DNA of 6,271 bases from Desulfobacterales bacterium. GTDB lineage: Bacteria > Desulfobacterota > Desulfobacteria > Desulfobacterales > JAFDCJ01. The stretch spans positions 1 through 6,271 of the forward strand of contig JAOZSC010000165.1 of assembly GCA_029939875.1 (NCBI GenBank), given 5' to 3'. This document shows, piece by piece, positions 1 to 6,251 of the stretch. Position 1 is the stretch's first letter. Each line of letters begins with the position of its first letter. Position numbers and translations under genes: made by a program. A model generated the notes under the pieces. The model saw nothing but the letters and a program-made list of their open reading frames with translations, had not been told where the DNA came from and made no database searches.

Positions 1-228
1 GAATCATTTCCGGATAAATCGGCAGCCGTAACGCTGCCTGCGAATCTTTCGCCCGAGCAAATTGAGACTGCGATTGAACGTGTCATCGATGAAAAATTTT
101 CAGGGCAGATCGAAAACATCATCTGCGATGTTATTGAAAAAGCAGTAACCCGGGAAATCAGGCGGCTGAAGGAAAGTCTTTTTCAAAATGACAGTCCGGA
201 GAGCAACCCGGACGGCTCCATCGGCTAA
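1..228 (+). CDS. 3' end of an unidentified protein (C-terminal 75 residues)
   Basis: Frame 1 is open from the window edge to a TAA at 226-228, giving the last 75 residues of a gene that begins outside the window. The visible part starts with a Pro/Ala-rich stretch. A predicted amphipathic helical segment follows from about residue 17 (LSPEQIETAIERVIDEKF), continuing through IENIICDVIEKAVTREIRRLKESL to about residue 63. The tail is short, polar and probably disordered (NDSPESNPDGSIG). The regular spacing of Ile/Val/Leu with Glu/Lys/Arg suggests a helical or coiled-coil oligomerisation or partner-binding tail. No catalytic motif or membrane segment is visible. I do not recognise the family, and the N-terminal domains that would define it are missing. 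The gene has its own terminator downstream, so it probably ends a transcription unit separate from valS. It is called coding because of the open frame at the edge, the protein-like composition and the terminator 58 bp past the stop. Confidence 0.7.
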   Translation, partial: ESFPDKSAAVTLPANLSPEQIETAIERVIDEKFSGQIENIICDVIEKAVTREIRRLKESLFQNDSPESNPDGSIG

Positions 229-285
229 ACCGATCATTGCCCTCATCGACGGCGGGCAAGATTTAAAAAATGCTGGTAAATTAAC

Positions 286-318
286 GGGGATTAATTTATA
301 ATCCCCTTTTTTATTTTT
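286..318 (+). terminator. Rho-independent terminator of the gene upstream of valS
   Basis: GGGGATTA (286-293) pairs perfectly with TAATCCCC (299-306) across a 5-nt loop, ATTTA. The stem is followed at once by a T-rich run with a single A interruption (307-318). This is the standard intrinsic-terminator layout for + strand transcription. It sits 58 bp after the stop of the partial gene and 52 bp before the valS start. It therefore ends the upstream transcript and implies that valS has its own promoter in the short remaining stretch, or depends on read-through. Confidence 0.85.
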
Positions 319-369
319 GAGGATGATGGTAACCCCATGTAAACCGGAATATGAAGGATTGGTGGTTAA

Positions 370-3036
370 ATGAGTTTTAAATTGCTTGACAAAAGTTATG
401 AGCCGCACGAGGTTGAAAAGCGCTGGTACGATTACTGGGAAAACAACCAGCTTTTTGCCGCCGAAGAGCAAAGCCCTAAAAAAAGCTATTCCATTGTGAT
501 ACCCCCGCCCAATGTAACGGGAGTGCTGCACATGGGCCACGCCCTGAACAACACCCTGCAGGATATCCTGTGCCGCTATCACCGGCTGCAGGGCGACAAC
601 GTCCTGTGGATGCCGGGTACCGACCATGCGGGGATTGCCACCCAGAACGTGGTGGAGAAAAAACTGGCCGCAGAAGGCACTGACCGGCACCAGTTAGGTC
701 GCGAAAAGTTCATTGAAGCCGTCTGGCAGTGGCGCGAAAAATACGGCAGCGCCATCATCAACCAGCTCAAACACATGGGGGCCTCATGCGACTGGGAGCG
801 TGAGCGTTTCACCATGGATGAAGGCCTGTCACGCGCCGTGCGCAAGGTGTTCGTCCAGCTTTATCGCGAAGGCCTTATCTACCGCGGAAATTACATTATC
901 AACTGGTGCCATCGCTGCCACACAGCCCTTGCGGACCTGGAGGTGGAACACGAAGAGCATGAAGGGCACCTGTACCACATCCGCTATCCGTTTGCCGACG
1001 GCTCCGGTGATATCGTGGTGGCCACCACCCGGCCGGAGACCATGCTGGGAGATACGGCGGTGGCGGTCAATCCCGATGATGAACGCTACCAGAGCGTTGG
1101 CGCCGACAGGGTCATCCTGCCATTGATGAACCGCGAAATTCCCATCATCAAAGACAGCTACGTGGACATGTCTTTTGGAACCGGGGGCCTGAAAGTAACC
1201 CCGGCCCATGACCCCAACGATTTTGAGATCGGTGCCCGCCACAACCTGCCCAGCATAAAGGTCATCGGCGATGATGGAAACATGACCGCCGAGGCCGGCC
1301 GCTTTCAAGGCCTGGACCGGTTTGAATGTCGCAAGGCCGTGATCAAAGAACTCGAAGAACTGGGTCTGCTCGTCAGGGTCGAAGATTACCGGCACAGTGT
1401 CGGCCACTGCTACCGCTGCCAAACCGTGGTGGAGCCGAACTTGTCCAAACAGTGGTTTGTACGCGTCAAGCCCCTGGCCGAAAAGGCCATCGAAGCGGTG
1501 AAAAGCGGCCGCACAAAAATCATACCAAAGATGTGGACCAATACGTACTATGACTGGATGAACAACATCCGGGACTGGTGTGTGTCGCGTCAGATCTGGT
1601 GGGGCCACCAGATACCGGCCTGGACCTGCACATCCTGCGGCCAAATCGTGGTGGACGTTCAAGCGCCGAAAACATGCCCGGAATGTGGCGGGAAAAACCT
1701 GGAGCAGGAAACCGATGTACTGGACACCTGGTTCAGTTCAGCGTTGTGGCCCTTTTCAACCATGGGCTGGCCGGATGAAACGCCGCTTTTAAAAACATTT
1801 TATCCCACCTCAGTGCTCATCACCGCTTTTGACATCCTCTTTTTCTGGGTCGCCCGCATGATGATGATGGGCATCCATTTCATGGGCGAGGTTCCCTTTG
1901 AACACGTTTACGTGCATGCCCTGGTCCGCGATGAAGAAGGCAAAAAAATGAGCAAGTCCACGGGCAACGTCATCGATCCGCTGACCGTCATCGAACGGCA
2001 CGGCACCGATGCCTTCCGCTTTACCCTGGCCGCCTTTGCCGCCCAGGGCCGGGATATCCGGATGTCTGAAAGACGCATTGAAGGGTACCGGCATTTTATC
2101 AACAAGCTGTGGAATGCGGCCCGCTTTTCCCTGATGCACCTGGACAAAGGGTATGACCATCTGGATCAACAGGATCTTTCACTGCCGGATAAATGGATCT
2201 TGACGCGCCTGCAGCAGACGGCCCAGGCGGTATCAGAAGCCTTGGAAAATTACCGGTTCAATGATGCCGCCGGTGCACTTTACAGTTTTGTGTGGCATGA
2301 ATTCTGTGACTGGTACCTGGAGGCCATCAAACCAGTTCTCTACAACAAAGAGCGCGCAGCGGAAAAGGAAAAAACCCAGGCGGTGCTGTGGCGGGTTTTG
2401 CATGATACCCTCATTTTGCTGCATCCCTTCATCCCATTTATTACTGAGGAAATCTGGCATCACCTGCCGGCAACCGAAGGCTCGATCATGAAAGCCGCCT
2501 ACCCGAAAGCGGCAGCCCCGGTCGATGAAACGGACGCAGCGGCACAGGCGCAAGCTGACATGCAGATTTTAATAGATGTGATCACGGGCATCCGGAATGT
2601 GCGTGGAGAAATGGACATCGCCCCCTCGCTGGCGCTGGAGGTGCTGATTCACACCACCGATGATCGCGTGCGCCGGGCCGTCGAAGCACACCGGGAGCTG
2701 ATTATCAACCTGGCAAGGCTCAGCACGCTGACGGTTCAAGATACCGTCCAACGGCCAAAGGCATCCGCAACGACCGTGGTTGACGGTGCTTCGATTTTTG
2801 TTTCCCTGGAAGGAATTATCGATTTTGCAAAAGAAACCCGGCGGCTTGAAAAAGAAATTAATAAACTGACCGTCGAACTTACGAAGGTTTCTGCCAAGCT
2901 GCAAAACAGCGGTTTTTTAAGCAAAGCGCCGGCGGACGTCATCGAAAAGGTCAGGCAAAAGCAATCCGCCCTGCTGGAAAAACAGCAAAAGTTGCAAACA
3001 AACCTGGAGCGCATCAAAGCGGTTAAAACCGAATAA
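370..3036 (+). CDS. valS: Valyl-tRNA synthetase (ValRS)
   Basis: This cytoplasmic class Ia synthetase attaches valine to tRNA-Val using ATP and hydrolyses mischarged threonyl-tRNA-Val. It has 888 residues, in the normal bacterial range. The HIGH motif is HMGH at 54-57 (after PPPNVTG), and the KMSKS motif is at 526-530. The CP1 editing domain, roughly 195-340, carries TTRPETMLGD (219-228) and PAHDPNDFEIG (278-288). Cysteine pairs C180/C183 and C347/C350 look like one zinc site. C420/C423 and C436/C439 form a second zinc knuckle, as in zinc-binding bacterial ValRS. DWCVSRQIWWGHQIP starts at 402. The anticodon-binding helical domain begins near 605 (LPDKWILTRL). A C-terminal coiled coil (about 818-888, with FLSKAPADVIEK) is the tRNA-contacting arm known for ValRS. 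The ATG at 370 gives the usual MSFKLLDKSYEPHEVEKRWY start and has AAGGA at 354-358, 11 nt upstream. Isoleucyl-tRNA synthetase is ruled out by PPPNVTG and the C-terminal coiled coil. No frameshift or missing key residue is seen. Confidence 0.98.
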   Translation: MSFKLLDKSYEPHEVEKRWYDYWENNQLFAAEEQSPKKSYSIVIPPPNVTGVLHMGHALNNTLQDILCRYHRLQGDNVLWMPGTDHAGIATQNVVEKKLAAEGTDRHQLGREKFIEAVWQWREKYGSAIINQLKHMGASCDWERERFTMDEGLSRAVRKVFVQLYREGLIYRGNYIINWCHRCHTALADLEVEHEEHEGHLYHIRYPFADGSGDIVVATTRPETMLGDTAVAVNPDDERYQSVGADRVILPLMNREIPIIKDSYVDMSFGTGGLKVTPAHDPNDFEIGARHNLPSIKVIGDDGNMTAEAGRFQGLDRFECRKAVIKELEELGLLVRVEDYRHSVGHCYRCQTVVEPNLSKQWFVRVKPLAEKAIEAVKSGRTKIIPKMWTNTYYDWMNNIRDWCVSRQIWWGHQIPAWTCTSCGQIVVDVQAPKTCPECGGKNLEQETDVLDTWFSSALWPFSTMGWPDETPLLKTFYPTSVLITAFDILFFWVARMMMMGIHFMGEVPFEHVYVHALVRDEEGKKMSKSTGNVIDPLTVIERHGTDAFRFTLAAFAAQGRDIRMSERRIEGYRHFINKLWNAARFSLMHLDKGYDHLDQQDLSLPDKWILTRLQQTAQAVSEALENYRFNDAAGALYSFVWHEFCDWYLEAIKPVLYNKERAAEKEKTQAVLWRVLHDTLILLHPFIPFITEEIWHHLPATEGSIMKAAYPKAAAPVDETDAAAQAQADMQILIDVITGIRNVRGEMDIAPSLALEVLIHTTDDRVRRAVEAHRELIINLARLSTLTVQDTVQRPKASATTVVDGASIFVSLEGIIDFAKETRRLEKEINKLTVELTKVSAKLQNSGFLSKAPADVIEKVRQKQSALLEKQQKLQTNLERIKAVKTE

Positions 3037-3043
3037 TGCCCCC

Positions 3044-3988
3044 CTAATACTGGGCGCCTTGCTCGTCACCCGCATACAGGGTGGAAACCAGGTTGCGCCC
3101 GTTTTGCTTGGAGTGGTACATGGCCTTATCGGCCCGCTGGATGAAAGTGGCCAGTTCTTCCTTGGGCCAATATTCCGTCACCCCGATGCTGATGGTTACT
3201 GTAACAGCTTTTCCATTTTCGGGAGAAAACACTTCTTCTTCCAGCTTGGCGCGTATCCGATGGGCCACGGTGAGAGCTTCTTCGGCTCCGGTTTCCGACA
3301 AAATAACGGTGAATTCTTCGCCGCCATAGCGATAGGCAGAGTCATTGGCCCGCAGGCAGGACTTGATAATCTGGCTGAATCGCACCAGGACCTTGTCCCC
3401 TTCCAGGTGGCCGTAAGCATCATTGTATTGTTTGAAGTAATCAATGTCCAACAGCAGAAGTGCCAGGGGGTGCCCGTAACGGTTGAAGCGATCGACCTCC
3501 AGTTCCAGCTGAGAGTAAAACGACCGTGAATTGTAGAGTTTGGTTAGTCCGTCGGTGATGGCCAGCCGTTGCAGCTTTTCCATCATCCGGGTGCGCTCCT
3601 TGGAAAGTTGCCGCTCTTTAAGCACCCGCCTGAGCCGAAGCATCAATTCCTCGAGACGCACCGGTTTGATAACAAAATCACTGGCACCGATGTTGATGGC
3701 CTCTTCATAGGAATAGTCGTCGCTGTAACCGGTCATAACGATGACATCTGAATCATTGTCTTTTTTAATGATCTTGGTCAGCTCCAGCCCTCCCATGGCG
3801 GGCAGAATAATATCGGTGACAACCACCTGGAAGGTATTGTCTTTCAGCAACTCAAGGGCCTCCTCGGCGCAGGAAACCGCTTGGGAACTGAACCCGGCAG
3901 CGATGACGTATTCATTCATGGTACTGCGAACGCTCTTGTCGTCATCGACGATCAGGACGTGGATATCTTTTGTGGCGGTTGGTGACAT
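3044..3988 (-). CDS. Response regulator with GGDEF output (probable phosphorylation-activated diguanylate cyclase)
   Basis: This is a cytoplasmic two-component output protein predicted to condense two GTP into cyclic di-GMP. Numbering is for the 314-residue form starting at the ATG at 3986-3988. The REC domain (about 9-125) has the acidic cluster D15-D17, phospho-acceptor D59 (VVVTDIILPAMGG), T86 and K108 (FVIKP). A charged helical linker (about 109-145) leads to the GGDEF domain, which begins at ITDGLTKLYN (144-153). Catalytic and metal residues are intact: DIDYFK (181-186) and GGEEF (222-226). The inhibitory I-site RAND (213-216) lies exactly five residues before GGEEF, so product inhibition is expected. 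SIGV (267-270) and DKAMYHSKQNGRN (287-299) complete the fold. No EAL domain, membrane segment or signal peptide is present. A GTG at 4040-4042 would add 18 residues. I prefer the ATG because it places REC near the N-terminus and leaves a strong hairpin in the leader, but neither start has a good Shine-Dalgarno. The gene converges on valS, diverges from lepA and has no adjacent kinase, so its signal is unknown. Confidence 0.95.
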   Translation of the reverse strand: MSPTATKDIHVLIVDDDKSVRSTMNEYVIAAGFSSQAVSCAEEALELLKDNTFQVVVTDIILPAMGGLELTKIIKKDNDSDVIVMTGYSDDYSYEEAINIGASDFVIKPVRLEELMLRLRRVLKERQLSKERTRMMEKLQRLAITDGLTKLYNSRSFYSQLELEVDRFNRYGHPLALLLLDIDYFKQYNDAYGHLEGDKVLVRFSQIIKSCLRANDSAYRYGGEEFTVILSETGAEEALTVAHRIRAKLEEEVFSPENGKAVTVTISIGVTEYWPKEELATFIQRADKAMYHSKQNGRNLVSTLYAGDEQGAQY

Positions 3989-4007
3989 TGCTATTACCGG
4001 TTTCAGC

Positions 4008-4035
4008 CCCCGGGTGAACAAAATGGCACCCGGGG
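4008..4035. repeat. 9-bp perfect inverted repeat in the leader of the REC-GGDEF gene
   Basis: CCCCGGGTG (4008-4016) and CACCCGGGG (4027-4035) are exact reverse complements separated by 10 bp (AACAAAATGG). In the - strand transcript this makes a very GC-rich stem-loop about 50-77 nt after the predicted transcription start. It ends 20 nt before the preferred ATG, or lies a few codons after the alternative GTG. Neither strand has a T-run after the stem, so it is not a standard intrinsic terminator. It could be an mRNA structure affecting translation or stability, or a DNA operator for a dimeric regulator. The sequence alone does not decide. Confidence 0.7.
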
Positions 4036-4065
4036 TTGACACTCTTACGGAAAAATTGATAAAAG
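4036..4065 (+). promoter_or_regulatory. Weak candidate promoter for lepA
   Basis: On the + strand a perfect -35 box TTGACA (4036-4041) is followed after 18 bp by TAAAAG (4060-4065), which matches 4 of 6 positions of the -10 consensus. The -35 directly abuts the right arm of the 9-bp inverted repeat. If used, it would give lepA a leader of about 130 nt. The very AT-rich stretch 4066-4097 offers other possible -10 boxes, such as TATTAT at 4081-4086. lepA must have a promoter somewhere in 4000-4190 because the upstream gene is divergent, but which element is used is uncertain. Confidence 0.25.
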
Positions 4066-4091
4066 GTTAGATTTATTAATTATTATTCATA

Positions 4092-4120
4092 ATTATAGCG
4101 GGAAAGACAAGCCCTGTCAA
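4092..4120 (-). promoter_or_regulatory. Perfect-consensus sigma-70-type promoter for the REC-GGDEF gene
   Basis: Read on the - strand, TTGACA (complement of 4115-4120) is followed by exactly 17 bp and then TATAAT (complement of 4092-4097). All 12 consensus positions match, with optimal spacing. The region just upstream of the -35 on this strand is A-rich. The expected start of transcription is near 4085, giving a leader of about 97 nt to the ATG at 3988 or about 43 nt to the GTG at 4042. The placement is right for the REC-GGDEF gene, and no other - strand gene is near. This suggests strong basal transcription by the housekeeping sigma factor unless it is repressed. Confidence 0.8.
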
Positions 4121-4167
4121 CTTTCTTTTGCATCATTGGCCCTCTGGGCGTTATTTTAACACAAGAT

Positions 4168-4190
4168 TTTCCCCGGCCGGGAAATGGAAA
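4168..4190 (+). promoter_or_regulatory. lepA ribosome-binding region with adjacent hairpin
   Basis: TTTCCC (4168-4173) and GGGAAA (4179-4184) are complementary across the 5-nt loop CGGCC, a 6-bp stem. Just after it, GGAAA (4186-4190) is the best Shine-Dalgarno candidate for lepA, 9 nt before the ATG at 4200. A second purine run (GGGAAA) is buried in the stem. The pairing is real, but any effect on translation is inference. The placement supports the ATG at 4200 over the upstream in-frame TTG at 4128. Confidence 0.4.
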
Positions 4191-4199
4191 CTTGATTTG

Positions 4200-5996
4200 A
4201 TGAAAAACATAAGAAATTTCAGTATCATTGCCCATATCGATCACGGCAAGTCCACCCTTTCGGACAGGCTCATCCAGGCAACAGGCGTGATTTCCGAACG
4301 GGAATTTAAGGACCAGATTCTCGACACCATGGACATCGAGCGCGAGCGGGGAATCACCATCAAGAGCCAGACCGTATGCCTGCCATATACAGCCGTGGAC
4401 GGACAATCCTATTTTTTAAATCTCATCGATACCCCCGGACACGTGGATTTCAGCTATGAAGTCTCGCGTTCCCTGGCCTCCTGCGAGGGGGCCTTGCTGT
4501 TGATTGATGCCAGCCAGGGGGTTGAAGCCCAGACTTTAGCCAATCTTTACATGGCCATGGAACACGACCTGGAGATCATTCCGGTCATCAATAAAATCGA
4601 TTTGCCCTCGGCGGACATTGAACGGGTGAAAATGCAGATCGCAGAAGATCTCGGCCTGGATCCGGACACAGCCCTTCTGGTATCAGCCAAAGAAGGCACC
4701 GGCATCGAGGCCGTACTGGAAGCGGTCGTTACCAGACTGCCGCCACCGGTCGGCGACCCCGCCCAACCGCTCAAGGCCCTGATCTTTGATTCCCACTACG
4801 ACCCCTACCGCGGCACGGTGGTGCATTTTCGCATCGTTCACGGGCAGCTTAAAGCCGGGGATACCATTGCCTTCATGTACAACAATGCGGCTTACCGGGT
4901 TGAGGAAGTGGGCATATTTCAAATTGAGATGGTCAGGCAAAAACAGCTGTCAGCCGGTCAGGTCGGCTATATGATTGCCGGCATCAAAACAGTCAGCGAT
5001 ACCCGCTGCGGAGATACCGTCACTTTAAAGGATAGACCGTGTGATGCGCCCATGCCCGGCTTCAAGGAAGCCAAGCCGGTGGTCTTTTCTTCCATTTACC
5101 CCGTGGCCTCCGACGGATACGAAGAGCTGGCCGTTGCCCTTGAAAAACTTAAACTAAACGACGCCTCGCTGATCTATGAAAAAGACTCGTCGGTCGCCCT
5201 TGGGTTTGGCTTCCGCTGCGGTTTCCTGGGGTTGCTGCACCTGGAAGTGATCCAGGAGCGCCTGGAGCGTGAATACGCGCTGTCGCTCATTCTCACCGCC
5301 CCCTCGGTGCGGTACGGCCTGGTGATGAACGACGGGACGGAAGTAACCATCGACAATCCGGCGTTGTATCCTGATCCGACGCTCATCGCCCAGACCCGGG
5401 AGCCTTTTATCCGCGCCTCGATTATCGTACCGGATCGCTATATGGGAGCCGTAATGAAGCTGTGCCTGGAACGGCGGGGCATCAATAAAAACTACCAGTA
5501 CCTGACCAGCGATCGGCTGGAAATGATCTTTGAAATACCGCTGGCTGAAGTGATCTATGATTATTACGACCGGCTTAAATCGGTTACCCAGGGTTACGGA
5601 TCCTTTGACTATGACATCATCGACATGCGGGAGACGGACGTTGTCAAAATGGACATTCTCATCAACGGCGAACGGGTGGATGCCCTGTCACAGCTGGTGC
5701 ACAGAGACAACGCCGTTGACCGGGCACGGCGGGCCTGTGAGAAACTGCGCGATGAAATCCCACGGCAGATGTTTAAGATTGCCATTCAGGGGGCCATCGG
5801 CGGCACTATTATCGCCCGCAAAACCGTCTCCGCCTTTCGCAAAGACGTCACAGCCAAATGCTACGGCGGCGATATTACCCGTAAGCGCAAGCTGCTCGAA
5901 AAGCAGAAAAAAGGTAAAAAATGTATGAAGATGGTGGGAAAGGTCATGATCCCACAGTCGGCTTTCCTGGCAGTGCTCAAAACCGATACGGACTGA
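4200..5996 (+). CDS. lepA: Elongation factor 4 / LepA, ribosome-associated translational GTPase
   Basis: LepA binds the ribosome and hydrolyses GTP. It was first described as a back-translocase and is now also linked to initiation and 30S biogenesis. This copy has 598 residues, essentially the E. coli length. The GTPase motifs are AHIDHGKST (11-19), RGITIKS (50-56), DTPGHVDF (77-84, with catalytic H81), NKID (131-134) and SAK (162-164). Domain II follows from about 190. An EF-G-like domain contains [14 protein letters not shown] (297-310) and [16 protein letters not shown] (335-350). Next come the EF-G V-like domain and the LepA-specific C-terminal domain, with [20 protein letters not shown] at 555-574. 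It lacks EF-G domain IV, which separates it from fusA. The ATG at 4200 gives the standard [17 protein letters not shown] start. An in-frame TTG at 4128 would add 24 unconserved-looking residues and is not preferred. Residue 575 is Cys where the familiar motif reads KGKKRMK. No lepB (signal peptidase) follows within the window. Confidence 0.98.
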   Translation: MKNIRNFSIIAHIDHGKSTLSDRLIQATGVISEREFKDQILDTMDIERERGITIKSQTVCLPYTAVDGQSYFLNLIDTPGHVDFSYEVSRSLASCEGALLLIDASQGVEAQTLANLYMAMEHDLEIIPVINKIDLPSADIERVKMQIAEDLGLDPDTALLVSAKEGTGIEAVLEAVVTRLPPPVGDPAQPLKALIFDSHYDPYRGTVVHFRIVHGQLKAGDTIAFMYNNAAYRVEEVGIFQIEMVRQKQLSAGQVGYMIAGIKTVSDTRCGDTVTLKDRPCDAPMPGFKEAKPVVFSSIYPVASDGYEELAVALEKLKLNDASLIYEKDSSVALGFGFRCGFLGLLHLEVIQERLEREYALSLILTAPSVRYGLVMNDGTEVTIDNPALYPDPTLIAQTREPFIRASIIVPDRYMGAVMKLCLERRGINKNYQYLTSDRLEMIFEIPLAEVIYDYYDRLKSVTQGYGSFDYDIIDMRETDVVKMDILINGERVDALSQLVHRDNAVDRARRACEKLRDEIPRQMFKIAIQGAIGGTIIARKTVSAFRKDVTAKCYGGDITRKRKLLEKQKKGKKCMKMVGKVMIPQSAFLAVLKTDTD

Positions 5997-5998
5997 AA

Positions 5999-6012
5999 GG
6001 CGCTGACGCGCC
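5999..6012 (+). other. Short GC hairpin just after the lepA stop
   Basis: GGCGC (5999-6003) and GCGCC (6008-6012) form a perfect 5-bp stem with a TGAC loop, starting 2 nt after the lepA TGA. It is followed by AGGAAAAAGG rather than a T-run, so it is not a standard intrinsic terminator. It could act in Rho-dependent 3'-end trimming, or be incidental. Confidence 0.35.
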
Positions 6013-6019
6013 AGGAAAA

Positions 6020-6036
6020 AGGTTAAAGGTTAAAGG
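6020..6036. repeat. Heptanucleotide tandem repeat AGGTTAA (2.4 copies)
   Basis: AGGTTAA occurs at 6020-6026 and again at 6027-6033, followed by AGG. It is a perfect 7-bp-period tract in the non-coding stretch after lepA. Its unit is close to that of the second tract at 6093-6120. Confidence 0.75.
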
Positions 6037-6092
6037 AAAACGCCTTCGGCGCTGGGGTAGGGGGTGCTGGTGTGCCGGGTACAGATAAAGAC

Positions 6093-6120
6093 AGGTACAA
6101 GGTTCAAGGTACAGGGTGAA
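6093..6120. repeat. Degenerate heptanucleotide tandem repeat AGGTWCA (about 4 copies)
   Basis: The units are AGGTACA (6093-6099), AGGTTCA (6100-6106), AGGTACA (6107-6113) and the diverged GGGTGAA (6114-6120). The unit matches the AGGTT.A pattern of the tract at 6020-6036. A GGGTACA at 6078-6084, outside the run, resembles a further isolated unit. Confidence 0.75.
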
Positions 6121-6183
6121 GGAATAAAAGGCCGATTAAATAAAAAAATGGGCGGCGGAATTGACAAAGAACGAGTTAAAAAA

Positions 6184-6199
6184 ATTGCGGATTGCGGAT
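6184..6199. repeat. Heptanucleotide tandem repeat ATTGCGG (2.3 copies)
   Basis: ATTGCGG occurs at 6184-6190 and 6191-6197, followed by AT. This is a third 7-bp-period tract, with a unit unrelated to the two AGGT-type tracts. The rest of 5997-6251 is AT-rich or G-rich filler with no supported gene. Confidence 0.65.
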
Positions 6200-6251
6200 C
6201 TGGCATTTGATCTTATATTGATGGAAAATATCTCTATTTCGGGATTCGATC

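Noticed and set aside
220..234. ATCGG/CCGAT hairpin around the stop codon of the first gene
   Set aside because: It is a 5-bp stem with no T-run; the strong terminator at 286-318 explains transcript ending better.
829..1662. Long open frame antisense to valS (277 codons)
   Set aside because: It lies wholly opposite the catalytic and editing domains of valS and its translation shows no recognisable domain. Long antisense frames are expected opposite GC-rich, codon-biased genes.
1810..2169. Antisense open frame (119 codons) opposite valS
   Set aside because: It is a shadow of the KMSKS region of valS; its His/Asp-rich translation is not protein-like.
3031..3056. Possible bidirectional terminator between valS and the REC-GGDEF gene
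   Set aside because: Only a 4-bp GCCC/GGGC pairing can be drawn, and there is no T-run on either strand.
3059..3529. + strand open frame (156 codons) opposite the REC-GGDEF gene
   Set aside because: The other strand encodes an unambiguous GGDEF domain with all motifs over the same bases.
4139..4157. GCCC-TCT-GGGC mini-hairpin followed by TTATTTT, a possible attenuator before lepA
   Set aside because: The stem is only 4 bp with a 3-nt loop and the T-run is interrupted, too weak to call a terminator.
4128..4199. 24-residue N-terminal extension of lepA from TTG at 4128
   Set aside because: The start codon is a rare TTG, the extension is unlike LepA N-termini, and the ATG at 4200 gives the canonical start and length.
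6054..6079. G-rich stretch (GGGG, GGGGG, GG, GGG) as a G-quadruplex
   Set aside because: One run is only two Gs, so at best a weak two-tier quadruplex is possible; there is no supporting context.
6161..6189. TTGACA at 6161-6166 as a promoter for the downstream gene
   Set aside because: At 16-18 bp spacing the sequence runs into ATTGCGG, with no -10-like hexamer.
6148..6210. 20-codon open frame (MGGGIDKERVKKIADCGSGI)
   Set aside because: It is very short, overlaps the ATTGCGG repeat tract, has no clear ribosome-binding site and no recognisable features.
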